Below are positions 9,338 through 18,218 of a stretch of DNA of 64,000 nt, one piece after another. Where the stretch lies: assembly GCA_001749745.1 (NCBI GenBank), contig JWTM01000290.1, positions 186,001 through 250,000 of the forward strand. Reading direction: 5' to 3'. Source of the stretch: Candidatus Marispirochaeta associata. Its GTDB lineage: Bacteria > Spirochaetota > Spirochaetia > JC444 > Marispirochaetaceae. The notes under the pieces were generated by a model. It saw only the letters and a list, made by a program, of their open reading frames with translations, was not told the DNA's origin and did not search any database. Numbering within the stretch: the stretch's first letter is position 1; every line of letters starts with the position of its first letter. A program made the translations under genes and the position numbers.

Positions 9338-11467
9338 CTAGAGCTCCTCGGCCGATAACCCGTCCAGTTCGTCGGGAGTTCCCTCCTTGGGCAGCTCCCG
9401 GCTCATGGGAATCATGGCCTGCATTCGCTGCAAATAGAAGCGGGGCGCTTTATCCTCCGGAGCCTTCTCCGACGCCTGGGTAAAGTAGCGTTTCGCAATC
9501 TCCATCTCTTGCATGTAGTAGTGATTAACGCCCTTCTCGAACTCCGAGTGAGCGCCGATCTTCTGATCGATCTCCTCTTGGGGGTCCCCGTCGAAACAGT
9601 CGAAGATAGCCACCGGCTGGTTCTTCCCCTTGACCGTAACCTTGGCGATGAAGCGGATGTAGAATGAGGAGGGATCATCGAGCATCTGGAATGATTTCTC
9701 GCTGATAGCGATACGTATCCCGAAGGTCTTGGTCAGCTTTTCGATGCGGGCGCAGAGATTGACCGAATCGGAGATAACCGTACTCTCCATCCGTTCCGAC
9801 TCTCCCACCGTGCCGAGCATTAGCTCCCCTGTGTGAATTCCGATCCCGACGCTGATTTTTTTATAGCCGATCGAAGCCCGCTGACGGTTATACTCCCTGA
9901 GCTCCTTCTGCATCTCCACCGCCGCCTGGAGCGCCGAATCAGGGCCCTTGGGGAAGAGGGCCATAATTGCATCGCCGATGTATTTATCGATAAATCCCCC
10001 GTTTTTGCGGATAATCGGGCCCATGCGGCTCAAGTAGGAGTTGATGAAAAGGAAATTCTCCTCGGGGGTCAACTGCTCGGAGAGATTGGTGAAAGAGCGA
10101 ATATCGGCAAACATAACCGTCATCGTCTCTTCTACATGATCCCCAAGCTTGACCTCGGCCACATCCTCGATCTTAAGGAAACTCAAGAACTCCTGGGGTA
10201 CGAAGCGGCGGAAAGCCCGGTTGATCCTGGTCAATGTCAGGGTCAGGGCCTCGGCCCGGTTAAAGGCCTCGGTCACGTCGAAGCTCAGGATGAGGGCCTG
10301 GCTGACGATGAAGGCCAGCTGCCCGTAGGCGGCCACATGAAAGGTATGCACGATCTGATAGGAGAGGAGGATGTCGTTGACCGCCGTTCCCAGGAGAATC
10401 AGAAAACCGGTCAAGAATACCCAGGCATGCTGAGTGCCGGTCAAAATCGCATTGCCCAACAGGAAGAGGAGGTATAGACCGGTCACTAGAGTGATTATGT
10501 TGTAATAGACAAGAAAGTTTATGTAGATGTGATGGGGAAAGATGATGGTGAGCAGGGTATAGAGCAGACTTACCCCATCGAAGAAGGGCAGATAGTACCG
10601 GGAAAAGCCGTGAGGAAAGAGGGTATGCACAAAATGGAGCAGGAGCGGAACCGAGAGGGATTGGGTCATGTGTCCCATGGTCATCATCAGTTCGGGAGGA
10701 ATATTGGGAAAGATGATCAGGATAATCTGTTCCCCGTAGAAGAGGCTCCGAATGCCTATCAGCATGCTGAAGAGCCCGAAGAAGAGGGCCCCCTGATCCT
10801 TACGCCGCAGGATGTAGAAGTTGAGGTGATAGAGTCCGATGATGAAAAGGCTGCCGAAGAGCATCACGTCGTAGAGGGCGCGGTTTTCTCGCCGGGAGAC
10901 CACCTTCTCCAGCCGGCCGAGGCGGAAGCTCTTGGTGAATCCCGCCACCACATCGTGATAATTGGAGACGTGGGCGATCAGCTCCAACTCATCGGCCGCC
11001 GGCAGCAATACTACCTGGGGGCGGACCTGGGTATCCATGGGATGCTGTTCCTGCCGGGGAGGAGCATTCTGCGCAATCTCTCTGCCGTTGATAAAAAGGC
11101 GGTAGTTAGAGGTAAAGTAGGGTATATAGAGGCCCAGGGCCGATGAGTTTTCGGGCAGCAGTATTCGCAGGCGGTAGCTGCCGTAGCCTCTCATATCGAT
11201 CGCTTCCGTCGATTCCGCCTCCGTCCAGTTCCCGGGAACCGTGACCGGCGTACCGGGGGCGGGAAGCGCCTTGGGATCTATGAACTCCTTCCAGTAGAAC
11301 TCCCATGTTCCGTTGAGAGGGAGCGTATCGCTTGCTCTGAAATCGACCCTCCTCAGATCCAGCAGGCCCGTGGGAGTATCGCTCTCTTGAGCAGTAAGGA
11401 GGACGGCGCTAAAGGCAATGAGCAGCAGAATAAGCGATAAGCGGTAGAGCAGAATCCGACGAACCAT
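9338..11467 (-). CDS. membrane class III adenylate/guanylate cyclase with 7TM-DISM sensor
   Basis: About 709 residues. A signal peptide or first TM (MVRRILLYRLSLILLL) is followed by a periplasmic beta-sandwich of 7TMR-DISMED2 type (NGTWEFYWKEF, GYGSYRLRILLP, LFINGREIAQ), then about seven membrane helices (roughly residues 190-400). A C-terminal cyclase domain has metal-binding Asp residues in MFADIRSFT and IDKYIGDAIMAL, and the transition-state Asn and Arg in SDSVNLCARIE, so it should be active. It therefore couples an extracytoplasmic ligand to cyclic nucleotide synthesis. The reading frame extends 28 codons upstream, but GGGAGT 5 nt before 11467 and a terminator inside the extension fix this start. 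Nucleotide specificity is not certain. Confidence 0.9.
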   Translation of the reverse strand: MVRRILLYRLSLILLLIAFSAVLLTAQESDTPTGLLDLRRVDFRASDTLPLNGTWEFYWKEFIDPKALPAPGTPVTVPGNWTEAESTEAIDMRGYGSYRLRILLPENSSALGLYIPYFTSNYRLFINGREIAQNAPPRQEQHPMDTQVRPQVVLLPAADELELIAHVSNYHDVVAGFTKSFRLGRLEKVVSRRENRALYDVMLFGSLFIIGLYHLNFYILRRKDQGALFFGLFSMLIGIRSLFYGEQIILIIFPNIPPELMMTMGHMTQSLSVPLLLHFVHTLFPHGFSRYYLPFFDGVSLLYTLLTIIFPHHIYINFLVYYNIITLVTGLYLLFLLGNAILTGTQHAWVFLTGFLILLGTAVNDILLSYQIVHTFHVAAYGQLAFIVSQALILSFDVTEAFNRAEALTLTLTRINRAFRRFVPQEFLSFLKIEDVAEVKLGDHVEETMTVMFADIRSFTNLSEQLTPEENFLFINSYLSRMGPIIRKNGGFIDKYIGDAIMALFPKGPDSALQAAVEMQKELREYNRQRASIGYKKISVGIGIHTGELMLGTVGESERMESTVISDSVNLCARIEKLTKTFGIRIAISEKSFQMLDDPSSFYIRFIAKVTVKGKNQPVAIFDCFDGDPQEEIDQKIGAHSEFEKGVNHYYMQEMEIAKRYFTQASEKAPEDKAPRFYLQRMQAMIPMSRELPKEGTPDELDGLSAEEL

Positions 11468-11506
11468 TCGACACTCCCGATTCAGCATTATAAAGTATTG
11501 GTGCGT

Positions 11507-11544
11507 AAAAAAAAAGCGACTCCGATAAAAAATCGAAGCCGCTT
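11507..11544 (-). terminator. Rho-independent terminator of the barrel-protein gene
   Basis: On the minus strand a 13-bp stem (arms 11544-11532 and 11526-11514, two G-U pairs) with a 5-nt loop is followed by a run of T residues (11513-11507). It ends the outer-membrane protein transcript before the cyclase gene. Confidence 0.88.
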
Positions 11545-11567
11545 GAATCACGAATAGAAGTAAAAAC

Positions 11568-12545
11568 TTAGAACTGGGCCCGCACGTTGAACTGGGCTCC
11601 TAAAGCACCGTTTCCAGGATTGTAAGAGCCGGAAAGGTCGAATTTGAAGATTGTAAGATTTACCGCAGTACCGAGGTAGGCCCTCATGGCGAATGATTCA
11701 ACTTCTTTGTAGACGGTTGCACCGTCTGTGTCGATATCATCGAAATCGCTACCGTAGTTGGTCTTCCAATAATTCAAGTCGCCGGTCGTTGATGTAACAG
11801 TCGCTTCAACTCCACCTCCGGCTTCGGATACACCGTAGGAGAGACCGATACCGGCATAAGGACGTAGAATCAGAAGTACGTTCTTGCTGATCTGGGCCTT
11901 GGCGTCGATTACGCTGGAGGTCCAACCGAAAACAACGTCTGGCTGATTGAAGGTTAACTGCTCAGTTCCATCATCAATCTGTGCATCTTCACCGACGCTG
12001 GCTCCGACCGACCCCTTCAGGTAGGTGTATCCACCGCCGACGGAGATCTCTGGCATCAAAAGGCCCTCTTTTACCAGACGATAGCGAAGATCGAAGCCGA
12101 CCATTTGATAATCTACTGCAATATCCTCACCCCAGCTCTCTTTCATGAACTCGGGGATAAATCCAGCCTTGACGCCTATATCGAATGGAAAGACGAAGCC
12201 ACCGATACGCCCTTCGAAAGCTAGTGCAGGGATCGGCACACCACCGATATCTTCCAATTCTTGCGGAACCTCACCGATATCGAGGGCGGTAAAAAATCCA
12301 TCTAAATCGTCAATCGGTACAGCAACGAAACCGACGGTGGTTCCTACGCCGAAGTGGGGAAAGTGACCGATATAGGCGTCCGACCAGCGCAGGCCTACAT
12401 CTGCGAGCATCGGCATGCTAGGAGCAGCCGCATCGGCAAAATCTTCGAAGGCGCCGACGAAATCATCAACATTGTTTTGTGCAGTAGCGGAAAAGGTGAA
12501 TACCAGGCTCAGGGCCAGGATTAACAGTAGGATTCTTCCTCTCAT
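11568..12545 (-). CDS. outer-membrane beta-barrel protein
   Basis: About 325 residues with a clear signal peptide (MRGRILLLILALSLVF, then SATAQ before the mature NNVDDF). The mature chain alternates hydrophobic and polar residues in strands separated by Gly/Asp-rich turns and ends in Phe (NVRAQF), typical of a BAM-recognised barrel. Strands such as VDYQMVGFDLRYRL and LLMPEISVGGGYTYL are visible. The ATG at 12557 overlaps the ribosome site; GGAGG followed by AAACT places the start at 12545. The gene has its own promoter and terminator and somewhat lower G+C than its neighbours, consistent with a highly expressed single-gene unit. The substrate is unknown. Confidence 0.88.
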   Translation of the reverse strand: MRGRILLLILALSLVFTFSATAQNNVDDFVGAFEDFADAAAPSMPMLADVGLRWSDAYIGHFPHFGVGTTVGFVAVPIDDLDGFFTALDIGEVPQELEDIGGVPIPALAFEGRIGGFVFPFDIGVKAGFIPEFMKESWGEDIAVDYQMVGFDLRYRLVKEGLLMPEISVGGGYTYLKGSVGASVGEDAQIDDGTEQLTFNQPDVVFGWTSSVIDAKAQISKNVLLILRPYAGIGLSYGVSEAGGGVEATVTSTTGDLNYWKTNYGSDFDDIDTDGATVYKEVESFAMRAYLGTAVNLTIFKFDLSGSYNPGNGALGAQFNVRAQF

Positions 12546-12578
12546 AGTTTCCTCCATACAGGTTGCATTACTCCCCTA

Positions 12579-12606
12579 AGTGTAGACCAATTTGGGAAAA
12601 TATCAA
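12579..12606 (-). promoter_or_regulatory. predicted promoter of the barrel-protein gene
   Basis: Minus strand TTGATA (12606-12601), a 16-nt spacer and TACACT (12584-12579), about 34 nt before the start at 12545, with GGAGG close to the ATG. A sigma-70-like promoter by consensus match only. Confidence 0.55.
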
Positions 12607-12628
12607 ATTTTGTCGAAAACTATTTTAA

Positions 12629-13114
12629 TCAAGAATCTTTATGCTCAACCAATGGCAGAATCGTTTTCTCCAGGCTGATGCCCTCCTGCTGTTCCAACTC
12701 GTACCAGGGGCATCGCTCTTTGAGTTCATCCTGAAGCCGGCCGAGGTTCTCGTACTCGTCGGGTACGGTAGCCAGGCGGTCCTTTTTTTCGGCGTAGATG
12801 AAGAGGACCGGTTTGCCTTCACTACTCATAATACGTCCTGAATGGGTGATCTCCTCCCACGAGAGGCGCTCGATACTGCCCGATGGGAAGAAGAAGGTGA
12901 CGCCGTCGTCGTGGGTCAGGATATTGCTGCGGATATGACGGATCAGGAAACGGATAATATGATAGGCCAGAAAGCCCGCAACAAGGGCGATTCCCAGGCT
13001 GATGCGCCCGGGAAAGAGGAGGGGCGGCAGGAGCGTCGACCCCAGCAGGACCGCCGAGGCGGCATAGCCGGCATAGAGCTTTCTGTTCCCCCGGGTCTTG
13101 AAGGTGTAGCGCAT
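12629..13114 (-). CDS. small membrane protein with PH-like domain
   Basis: About 161 residues. Two N-terminal membrane helices form a hairpin (residues about 15-60: LYAGYAASAVLL, then ISLGIALVAGFLAYHIIRFLI). A cytosolic beta-rich domain follows, of the kind seen in bacterial PH-like/YcxB-type proteins (DGVTFFFPSGSIERLSWEEITHSGRI). The frame is open a further 69 bp upstream into aroC, but the Met at 13114, 14 bp after the aroC stop, is the natural start. It is the third gene of the aroK-aroC transcript. Its role is unknown; the domain assignment rests on pattern only. Confidence 0.72.
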   Translation of the reverse strand: MRYTFKTRGNRKLYAGYAASAVLLGSTLLPPLLFPGRISLGIALVAGFLAYHIIRFLIRHIRSNILTHDDGVTFFFPSGSIERLSWEEITHSGRIMSSEGKPVLFIYAEKKDRLATVPDEYENLGRLQDELKERCPWYELEQQEGISLEKTILPLVEHKDS

Positions 13115-13128
13115 CAGCCTAACCTTAC

Positions 13129-14184
13129 CTAGGCGTGGAGGGAGGCCTGGCGCTTGAAGTGATCCTCTAAGACGATGGCGCACATGGCCTCGATAACCGG
13201 CACGATTCTAGGACAGATGCAGGGGTCGTGACGGCCTTCGGTGATTATGTCGCGCTCGTTTCCGGAGGTGTCCCGGGTGCGCTGTTTGACGGTTATGGAA
13301 GAGGTGGGTTTTACCGCCACCCGGAAGATGAGTTCCTGGCCGGTGGAGAGCCCGCCGAGCACTCCGCCGGCGTTGTTGGTCAGGAACGCATCCTTGTCCA
13401 TCCCGTCGTTGTGCTCGCTTCCGCGCATATCGGCGCAGCCGAAACCGGAACCGAACTCGATCCCCTTTACCGCTCCCAGGCTGACCATTGCCTTGGCGAG
13501 TTCGGCGTCGAGCTTGTCGAAAACCGGGTCGCCCAGACCTGCGGGCAGACCGCTGACCCGGCATTCGACGATACCGCCCACGCTGTCGCCGATCTCGGCG
13601 AGCTCCCGCACCCGAGCCGCCATCTTCTCGGCGGCGTGAGGGTCCGCGGCGCGCATGGGATTGCGTTCGATCTCCTCGGGATCGTAGGCTTCGCAGCTGA
13701 TGCCGGCCGCCCGCTTCGTATGCGCCCGTATCAGTACACCCCGCCGGGCCAGAAGTTTCTTGGCCACCGCACCGCCGGCCACGCGACCGGCGGTCTCCCG
13801 GCCCGATGCGCGGCCGGAACCGCGGTAGTCCCGGACGCCGTACTTCTCGAGGTAGGTAAAATCGGCGTGGCCCGGCCGGAAGAGCTCCTTGATCTCGTCG
13901 TAGGCGCTGGGGCGCATATCCTTGTTGTAGAGTATCACCCCGATGGGGGTACCCGTTGTTTTGCCTTCGAAGACGCCGGACATGATGTGTACCGCATCCG
14001 CCTCGCTCCTGGGGGTCGTCAGGTCGGACTGTCCCGGTTTGCGACGGTTCATCTCCAGTTGGATATCAGCTTCGGTGAGCTCCACTCCGGGAGTCGCACC
14101 TTCGATAATGACGCCGACCCCCGGTCCGTGGGATTCGCCGAAGGTGGTGATACGAAATAAGGTGCCAAAACTGCTACCGGCCAC
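13129..14184 (-). CDS. aroC: chorismate synthase
   Basis: Last step of the shikimate pathway: anti-elimination of phosphate from EPSP to give chorismate, needing reduced FMN. Length 351 is normal. Signatures include the N-terminal GESHGPGVGVIIEG, RRKPGQ, the second signature RGSGRASGRETAGRVAGGAVAKK near residue 120, and the C-terminal THD/SSITVKQRTRDT and GRHDPCICPRIVPVIEAM region. The start overlaps the 3' end of aroK by 11 bp, so they are translationally coupled. The EPSP synthase gene (aroA) is not in this window. Confidence 0.97.
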   Translation of the reverse strand: MAGSSFGTLFRITTFGESHGPGVGVIIEGATPGVELTEADIQLEMNRRKPGQSDLTTPRSEADAVHIMSGVFEGKTTGTPIGVILYNKDMRPSAYDEIKELFRPGHADFTYLEKYGVRDYRGSGRASGRETAGRVAGGAVAKKLLARRGVLIRAHTKRAAGISCEAYDPEEIERNPMRAADPHAAEKMAARVRELAEIGDSVGGIVECRVSGLPAGLGDPVFDKLDAELAKAMVSLGAVKGIEFGSGFGCADMRGSEHNDGMDKDAFLTNNAGGVLGGLSTGQELIFRVAVKPTSSITVKQRTRDTSGNERDIITEGRHDPCICPRIVPVIEAMCAIVLEDHFKRQASLHA

Positions 14185-14743
14185 TGATGTGCTCCTTCAA
14201 TGTTTGCTCAATATACTCCGCCGCATCCGCCGGATTGCGCCCCTCCAGGGGAAGGACTATATCCGCTGTGCGCCGATAGAGCCGGTCCCGGGTACGGTAG
14301 AGTTCTTCGAAGCTCCCCCGGGGATCCTCGGCGTCGAGAAAAGGCGGTATGCCGCCTGAGGAAACCCGCTTATAGAGGATTTCCGCTTCTTCGGAAAGAT
14401 ACACCAGGCAGCCCAGCTCGGACAATAGCTTCCGGTTTTCGGGATTCTCCTGGGTGCCGCCGCCTAAAGCCAGCACGAAGCGGCCGCCCTCTTCCATAAG
14501 AATCCGGAGGGCTTTTTGCTCCAGGCGCACGAACTCGTCCTTTCCCAGGCGGCGGTAGATCTCCCGGACCCCCCAGCGGACGGCCCGATCACCGCCCCGA
14601 TTGGCGAGCGACTCCTCTTCCACCAGATCGTCCAGATCGAGAAAGGGGAGGCCGATTCTGCGGGCCAGGAGGGCGCCGATGGTAGATTTTCCGCAATGTT
14701 TGATGCCGCTCAAGAGGATAGACCGGGAGCTTGGGTTGTTCAT
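14174..14743 (-). CDS. aroK: shikimate kinase
   Basis: Phosphorylates shikimate at the 3-hydroxyl with ATP. The 189-residue P-loop enzyme shows Walker A GIKHCGKST (13-21), the shikimate-binding DLDD (36-39) and the GGGTQ loop near residue 95, plus an Arg in the lid region (YKRVSSGGIPPFL). It is the first gene of aroK-aroC-PH-like protein. There is no Shine-Dalgarno sequence. A TAGGCT hexamer lies 8 nt upstream of the ATG, so the mRNA is probably leaderless. Confidence 0.95.
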   Translation of the reverse strand: MNNPSSRSILLSGIKHCGKSTIGALLARRIGLPFLDLDDLVEEESLANRGGDRAVRWGVREIYRRLGKDEFVRLEQKALRILMEEGGRFVLALGGGTQENPENRKLLSELGCLVYLSEEAEILYKRVSSGGIPPFLDAEDPRGSFEELYRTRDRLYRRTADIVLPLEGRNPADAAEYIEQTLKEHISGR

Positions 14744-14780
14744 GCTAGCGAAGCCTACCGCTCCCGGCGGCGGGGGTCAA
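14743..14780 (-). promoter_or_regulatory. predicted leaderless promoter of aroK-aroC
   Basis: Minus strand TTGACC (14780-14775), a 17-nt spacer and TAGGCT (14757-14752), then 8 nt to the ATG at 14743. It has the same hexamers and spacing as the prs promoter. The -35 element lies at the very 3' end of the upstream regulator gene. Confidence 0.55.
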
Positions 14781-16861
14781 GACTTTTTGAGGGAGGGCGG
14801 AATGAACTGGGTCAAGGGCGAGGGCGGGGCAATCTCGTAGCCCTGGGCATAGTCGACGCCGATATCCTTCAAGAGCAGCAAGATCTCGTTGGAGCGGACG
14901 AACTCGGCGATGGTTACGGTGCCGATGATATGTCCGAGATTGTTGATCGCCTCCACCATGGAGCGGTCCACCGGATTCGTGTCCATGTCGGAGACGAAGG
15001 TACCGTCGATCTTCAAATAATCCACCGGCAGGGTCTTGAGGTAGTTGAAGGAGGAGAATCCGGAACCGAAATCGTCCAGGGAGAAGGTATAGCCCCGGTC
15101 GCGCATCTCCTTGATGAAGCTGTTGGCCACCTGCATGTTGGATATAGCCGCCGTCTCGGTGACCTCGAAACAGAGGTAGTGTGGCGGTACGCCCGAGGCG
15201 GAGACGAGGTCCGCCACGGTGTCGAGGAACTGCTCGTTCGCCAGGGTGCCGGCGCTTAAATTAATACTGAAAATGATGTCGTCGTCCGGAGCTTGGTGAG
15301 TAATGGCCGCGATCGCCTCCAGGCTCTTGCGGATAACCGCCTTGTCGATGGTGGGCATGAAGTTGTAGCGCTCGGCGGCGGGGATGAAATCCCCCGGCAT
15401 GATCAGATCCCCTTCGGCGCTAACCATTCGCACCAGGATCTCGTTCTTGACGGTTGTATGTTTGTCCGGATTGAGGGGGATTATGGGCTGATAGTAGAGT
15501 ACCAGGCGGTCGTCCTCGATGGCCGAATTGAGTTTGGCGATCCAGGTCATCTCGCTGCGGCGCTTCATGAAGATGTTGGAGGTGGAGTCGTAGAGCTTGA
15601 TCTTGCCGCCTCCCTCCTCCTTGGCGGTGAAGCAGGCATCGTCGGCGGCGGCCAACACCGCCTGGACATCCTGGGAATCGCTGTCGATCTTGACCAGACC
15701 GATGGAGGAGTTGATGGTGAACACCTTGTCGTCCCAGACCATTTTATGGTTCTGAAGCCGGTTCAGGAGCCGCTCGGAGATCTGTTTGGCCTGATTGATC
15801 GGGATGTTGGAGAGGATGATCCCGAACTCGTCACCGCCCAAGCGGGCGCAGAAGTCGGATGAGCGTACCATGGATTTGATGATCGAGGTCGCCTGGAGGA
15901 GCATCTCGTCCCCGGCTCGGTGCCCAAGGGTGTCGTTTACCACCTTGAACTGGTCGAGGTCGATGTAGAGGAGGGCATGGGTGATCGTCGCGTCCAGGGT
16001 ATTCTGGACCAGGGCGTTCAGCCGGTGTGAGAAGGCCTCCCGATTGGCGAGACCGGTCAGGATATCGTGGCTGGCCTGATAGGTGATCCGGTCGCTTAGG
16101 TGTTTTACCACCGAGGTATCGTGCAGCACGACGACGCTGCCCTCGTTCTTGCCCAGTTTATCTCGGATTATCGAGAAGGAGCCGTCTAAATGGGTCTTCT
16201 CGCCCCGTTTATTGACCAGCACCGTATCCTCAAAATGGAAGGGGAGGTCTTCCGGCGGGATGCTTGCCAGATCGTTGAAATCGAGTAGTCCCGTCTGGGA
16301 GTCGTAAATCTCCAGCGCGTCACCCAGACTGCGGCCGGTTAGCTCCTCTTCCGAGATGCCGATAATCGATTCCGCCACGGGATTCACGAAGCGAACACCG
16401 CCGGACAGGTCGGTAGCGATGATGCCGTCCTCGATGGAGTCGAACATGGCCGAGTACCAGCGCTCCTGCCACTTAAGTTTGCGGTCGACCGAGTATTTGT
16501 AGAGGGCGATGTCGATGCTGGTATAGAGTTCCTTTTCCTTGAAGGGTTTGAGAATATAGCCGATCGGTTCCACATGCTTGGCCCGCTCCAGGGTCTTCTC
16601 GTCGGAGTAGGCGGTAAGAAATATGACGGGAATCTCGTAGCGTTCCTTCAAGAGCTCGGCGGTTTCGATGCCGTCGAGATCGCCGGTGAGCATGATGTCC
16701 ATCAATATAATGTCGGGTAGCTGGGCGTCTACGCTCTCCAGGGCCTGCCGACCGGTGGAGGCGATTGCGGTTACGGTATAGCCGAATTTCTCCAAGCGCC
16801 GCTGAAGATCGATAGCGATGATCCGCTCGTCTTCTACTACCAGTATCTTTTCGTTTGCCAT
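14777..16861 (-). CDS. response regulator with PAS, GGDEF and EAL domains (c-di-GMP turnover)
   Basis: 694 residues. REC domain (about 1-120) with phospho-acceptor Asp in DIILMDIML and the conserved Lys of ILKPF. PAS domain (about 135-250). GGDEF domain (about 260-425) with an intact GGDEF in ARLGGDEFGIIL, so diguanylate cyclase activity is expected. EAL domain (about 440-690) where EAL is replaced by EIL (NEILVRM) but the ExLxR core, INLSA, FEVTETA, DDFGSGFSS, LKID, AEFV and QGY are kept, so phosphodiesterase activity may also remain. Cytosolic, with no TM segment. No histidine kinase gene is adjacent. The ATG follows TATGAT by 8 nt with no Shine-Dalgarno sequence. Confidence 0.93.
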   Translation of the reverse strand: MANEKILVVEDERIIAIDLQRRLEKFGYTVTAIASTGRQALESVDAQLPDIILMDIMLTGDLDGIETAELLKERYEIPVIFLTAYSDEKTLERAKHVEPIGYILKPFKEKELYTSIDIALYKYSVDRKLKWQERWYSAMFDSIEDGIIATDLSGGVRFVNPVAESIIGISEEELTGRSLGDALEIYDSQTGLLDFNDLASIPPEDLPFHFEDTVLVNKRGEKTHLDGSFSIIRDKLGKNEGSVVVLHDTSVVKHLSDRITYQASHDILTGLANREAFSHRLNALVQNTLDATITHALLYIDLDQFKVVNDTLGHRAGDEMLLQATSIIKSMVRSSDFCARLGGDEFGIILSNIPINQAKQISERLLNRLQNHKMVWDDKVFTINSSIGLVKIDSDSQDVQAVLAAADDACFTAKEEGGGKIKLYDSTSNIFMKRRSEMTWIAKLNSAIEDDRLVLYYQPIIPLNPDKHTTVKNEILVRMVSAEGDLIMPGDFIPAAERYNFMPTIDKAVIRKSLEAIAAITHQAPDDDIIFSINLSAGTLANEQFLDTVADLVSASGVPPHYLCFEVTETAAISNMQVANSFIKEMRDRGYTFSLDDFGSGFSSFNYLKTLPVDYLKIDGTFVSDMDTNPVDRSMVEAINNLGHIIGTVTIAEFVRSNEILLLLKDIGVDYAQGYEIAPPSPLTQFIPPSLKKS

Positions 16862-16898
16862 ACGGCTAAATCATAGTGGGTCTGCATCAAATTTGCAA
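16861..16898 (-). promoter_or_regulatory. predicted leaderless promoter of the GGDEF-EAL regulator
   Basis: Minus strand TTGCAA (16898-16893), a 17-nt spacer and TATGAT (16875-16870), followed by 8 nt and the ATG at 16861. No Shine-Dalgarno sequence is present. Confidence 0.58.
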
Positions 16899-16948
16899 AC
16901 AATCGCCAAATCTTTCTCTCTTGACAGGGCGGGAACTAAGCGGGCACC

Positions 16949-18112
16949 ATGGTTTTCTGTATGAGTAGTCTATTCTTCTCTTCCCCTTTAAGCCGGGAAG
17001 AGCTCATTGCCCGCAAGCGCCCCCGGGAAAACGATATACGGGGGGCCTTCTTTCGGGATACCACCGCCATTATCCACTCCAACCCTTTCCGACGGCTGAA
17101 ACATAAGACCCAGGTCTTCTTCACCCCGGAGAACGACCATATCTGTACCCGTATCGAGCATGTGATGCATGTGGCCAGCGTGGCCGCCACCATCTGCCGT
17201 TCGCTGAATCTTGATGCGGATCTGGCCTGGGCTATCGGACTGGGGCACGATCTAGGGCACACCCCCTTCGGGCATGTGGGCGAGAAGATCATCGAGGAGA
17301 TCCAGGGGACCCCCTTTGCCCATGAACTCTACTCCCTGCGGGTAGTGGATAAGCTGATCAACCACGGCCGGGGTCTGAATCTGACCTACGCGGTTCGGGA
17401 CGGGATCATCAACCACTGCGGCGAGCGCTTCGAACAGGCGATTGTCCCCGATTTTGAGCTGAAGGAGCTCACGGCGATCGATGCCCGAGACCGCTATCCC
17501 TCCAGCTGGGAGGGCTGCGTGGTACGCATGTCGGACAAGATCGCCTATCTGGGCCGGGATTTCGAGGATGCGGTCAAGCTGCGCATGCTGAGCCGCGATT
17601 CACTGCCGGCGGAGGTGACGAAGATCCTGGGCAACTCCAACGGAGAGATCATCGATACCATGGTCATGGATCTGATTCAGACCTCTCTCAAGGCGGGAAG
17701 CATCGGCTTCTCGAAACCGGTCTACGAGGCCCTGTTGAGCTTTAAAGAGTTCAACTATCGTCAAATCTATAAACATGATCTCCTAGCGGAGTACTATACC
17801 TATTTTCGGCGCATCCTCTTCGCGCTTTTCGACTACCTTCTCGGCCTGTACGAACGTTTCGGCAGCGAGGCGGAGGCATATCTGGCCGAGGGCAACACCT
17901 TGGCCGCCCGGTTCGGTGAATATCTGGTCAAGATGGACGAGATGTACGCCGGCGAGGAGGCGGACGGGAGATCCCGGGTGATTGACTATCTGGCCGGTAT
18001 GACCGACGACTTCGCCCTGGCTTCGGTTAGCGAGATCATGGTTCCCAAACGTTTCGAGTCGAAATTCGACCAGCTGATCTTTGCGCGGCGAAGAGAATTT
18101 GACAGCCGCTGA
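16949..18112 (+). CDS. dgt: dGTPase-like deoxynucleoside triphosphate triphosphohydrolase
   Basis: A 387-residue HD-domain enzyme that hydrolyses dNTPs to deoxynucleoside and triphosphate, shaping dNTP pools. The N-terminal signature NPFRRLKHKTQVF is followed by metal-binding His/Asp residues: the first His in RIEHVMHV, GLGHDLGHTPFGH (HD motif near residue 110), and a late Asp in VRMSDKIAYLGRD. Length and layout fit the dGTPase-like type 2 subfamily. The start could be 16949 or the Met four codons on (16961); neither has a ribosome site. The location beside the anaerobic ribonucleotide reductase operon (convergent) fits dNTP homeostasis. Confidence 0.9.
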   Translation: MVFCMSSLFFSSPLSREELIARKRPRENDIRGAFFRDTTAIIHSNPFRRLKHKTQVFFTPENDHICTRIEHVMHVASVAATICRSLNLDADLAWAIGLGHDLGHTPFGHVGEKIIEEIQGTPFAHELYSLRVVDKLINHGRGLNLTYAVRDGIINHCGERFEQAIVPDFELKELTAIDARDRYPSSWEGCVVRMSDKIAYLGRDFEDAVKLRMLSRDSLPAEVTKILGNSNGEIIDTMVMDLIQTSLKAGSIGFSKPVYEALLSFKEFNYRQIYKHDLLAEYYTYFRRILFALFDYLLGLYERFGSEAEAYLAEGNTLAARFGEYLVKMDEMYAGEEADGRSRVIDYLAGMTDDFALASVSEIMVPKRFESKFDQLIFARRREFDSR

Positions 18113-18127
18113 TTCATGACGTATTTT
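18099..18127 (+). promoter_or_regulatory. predicted promoter of the small MshEN-like protein gene
   Basis: TTGACA (18099-18104), a 17-nt spacer and TATTTT (18122-18127), overlapping the 3' end of the dGTPase gene. It implies an untranslated leader of about 85 nt before the start at 18219, unlike the leaderless genes elsewhere in the window. Confidence 0.45.
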
Positions 18128-18218
18128 ATAAGTGCACCCGAAGCCTGACAGAACAATGTGAGCTGGTTTCCGCTCTCCTTCCGCGCATAGCTTTTCAGCT
18201 GTGCTCTGTGAGGTCTGT

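Noticed and set aside
11468..11551. 28-codon N-terminal extension of the 7TM-DISM cyclase
   Set aside because: It contains the terminator of the preceding gene, whereas the downstream ATG has a ribosome site followed by a proper signal peptide.
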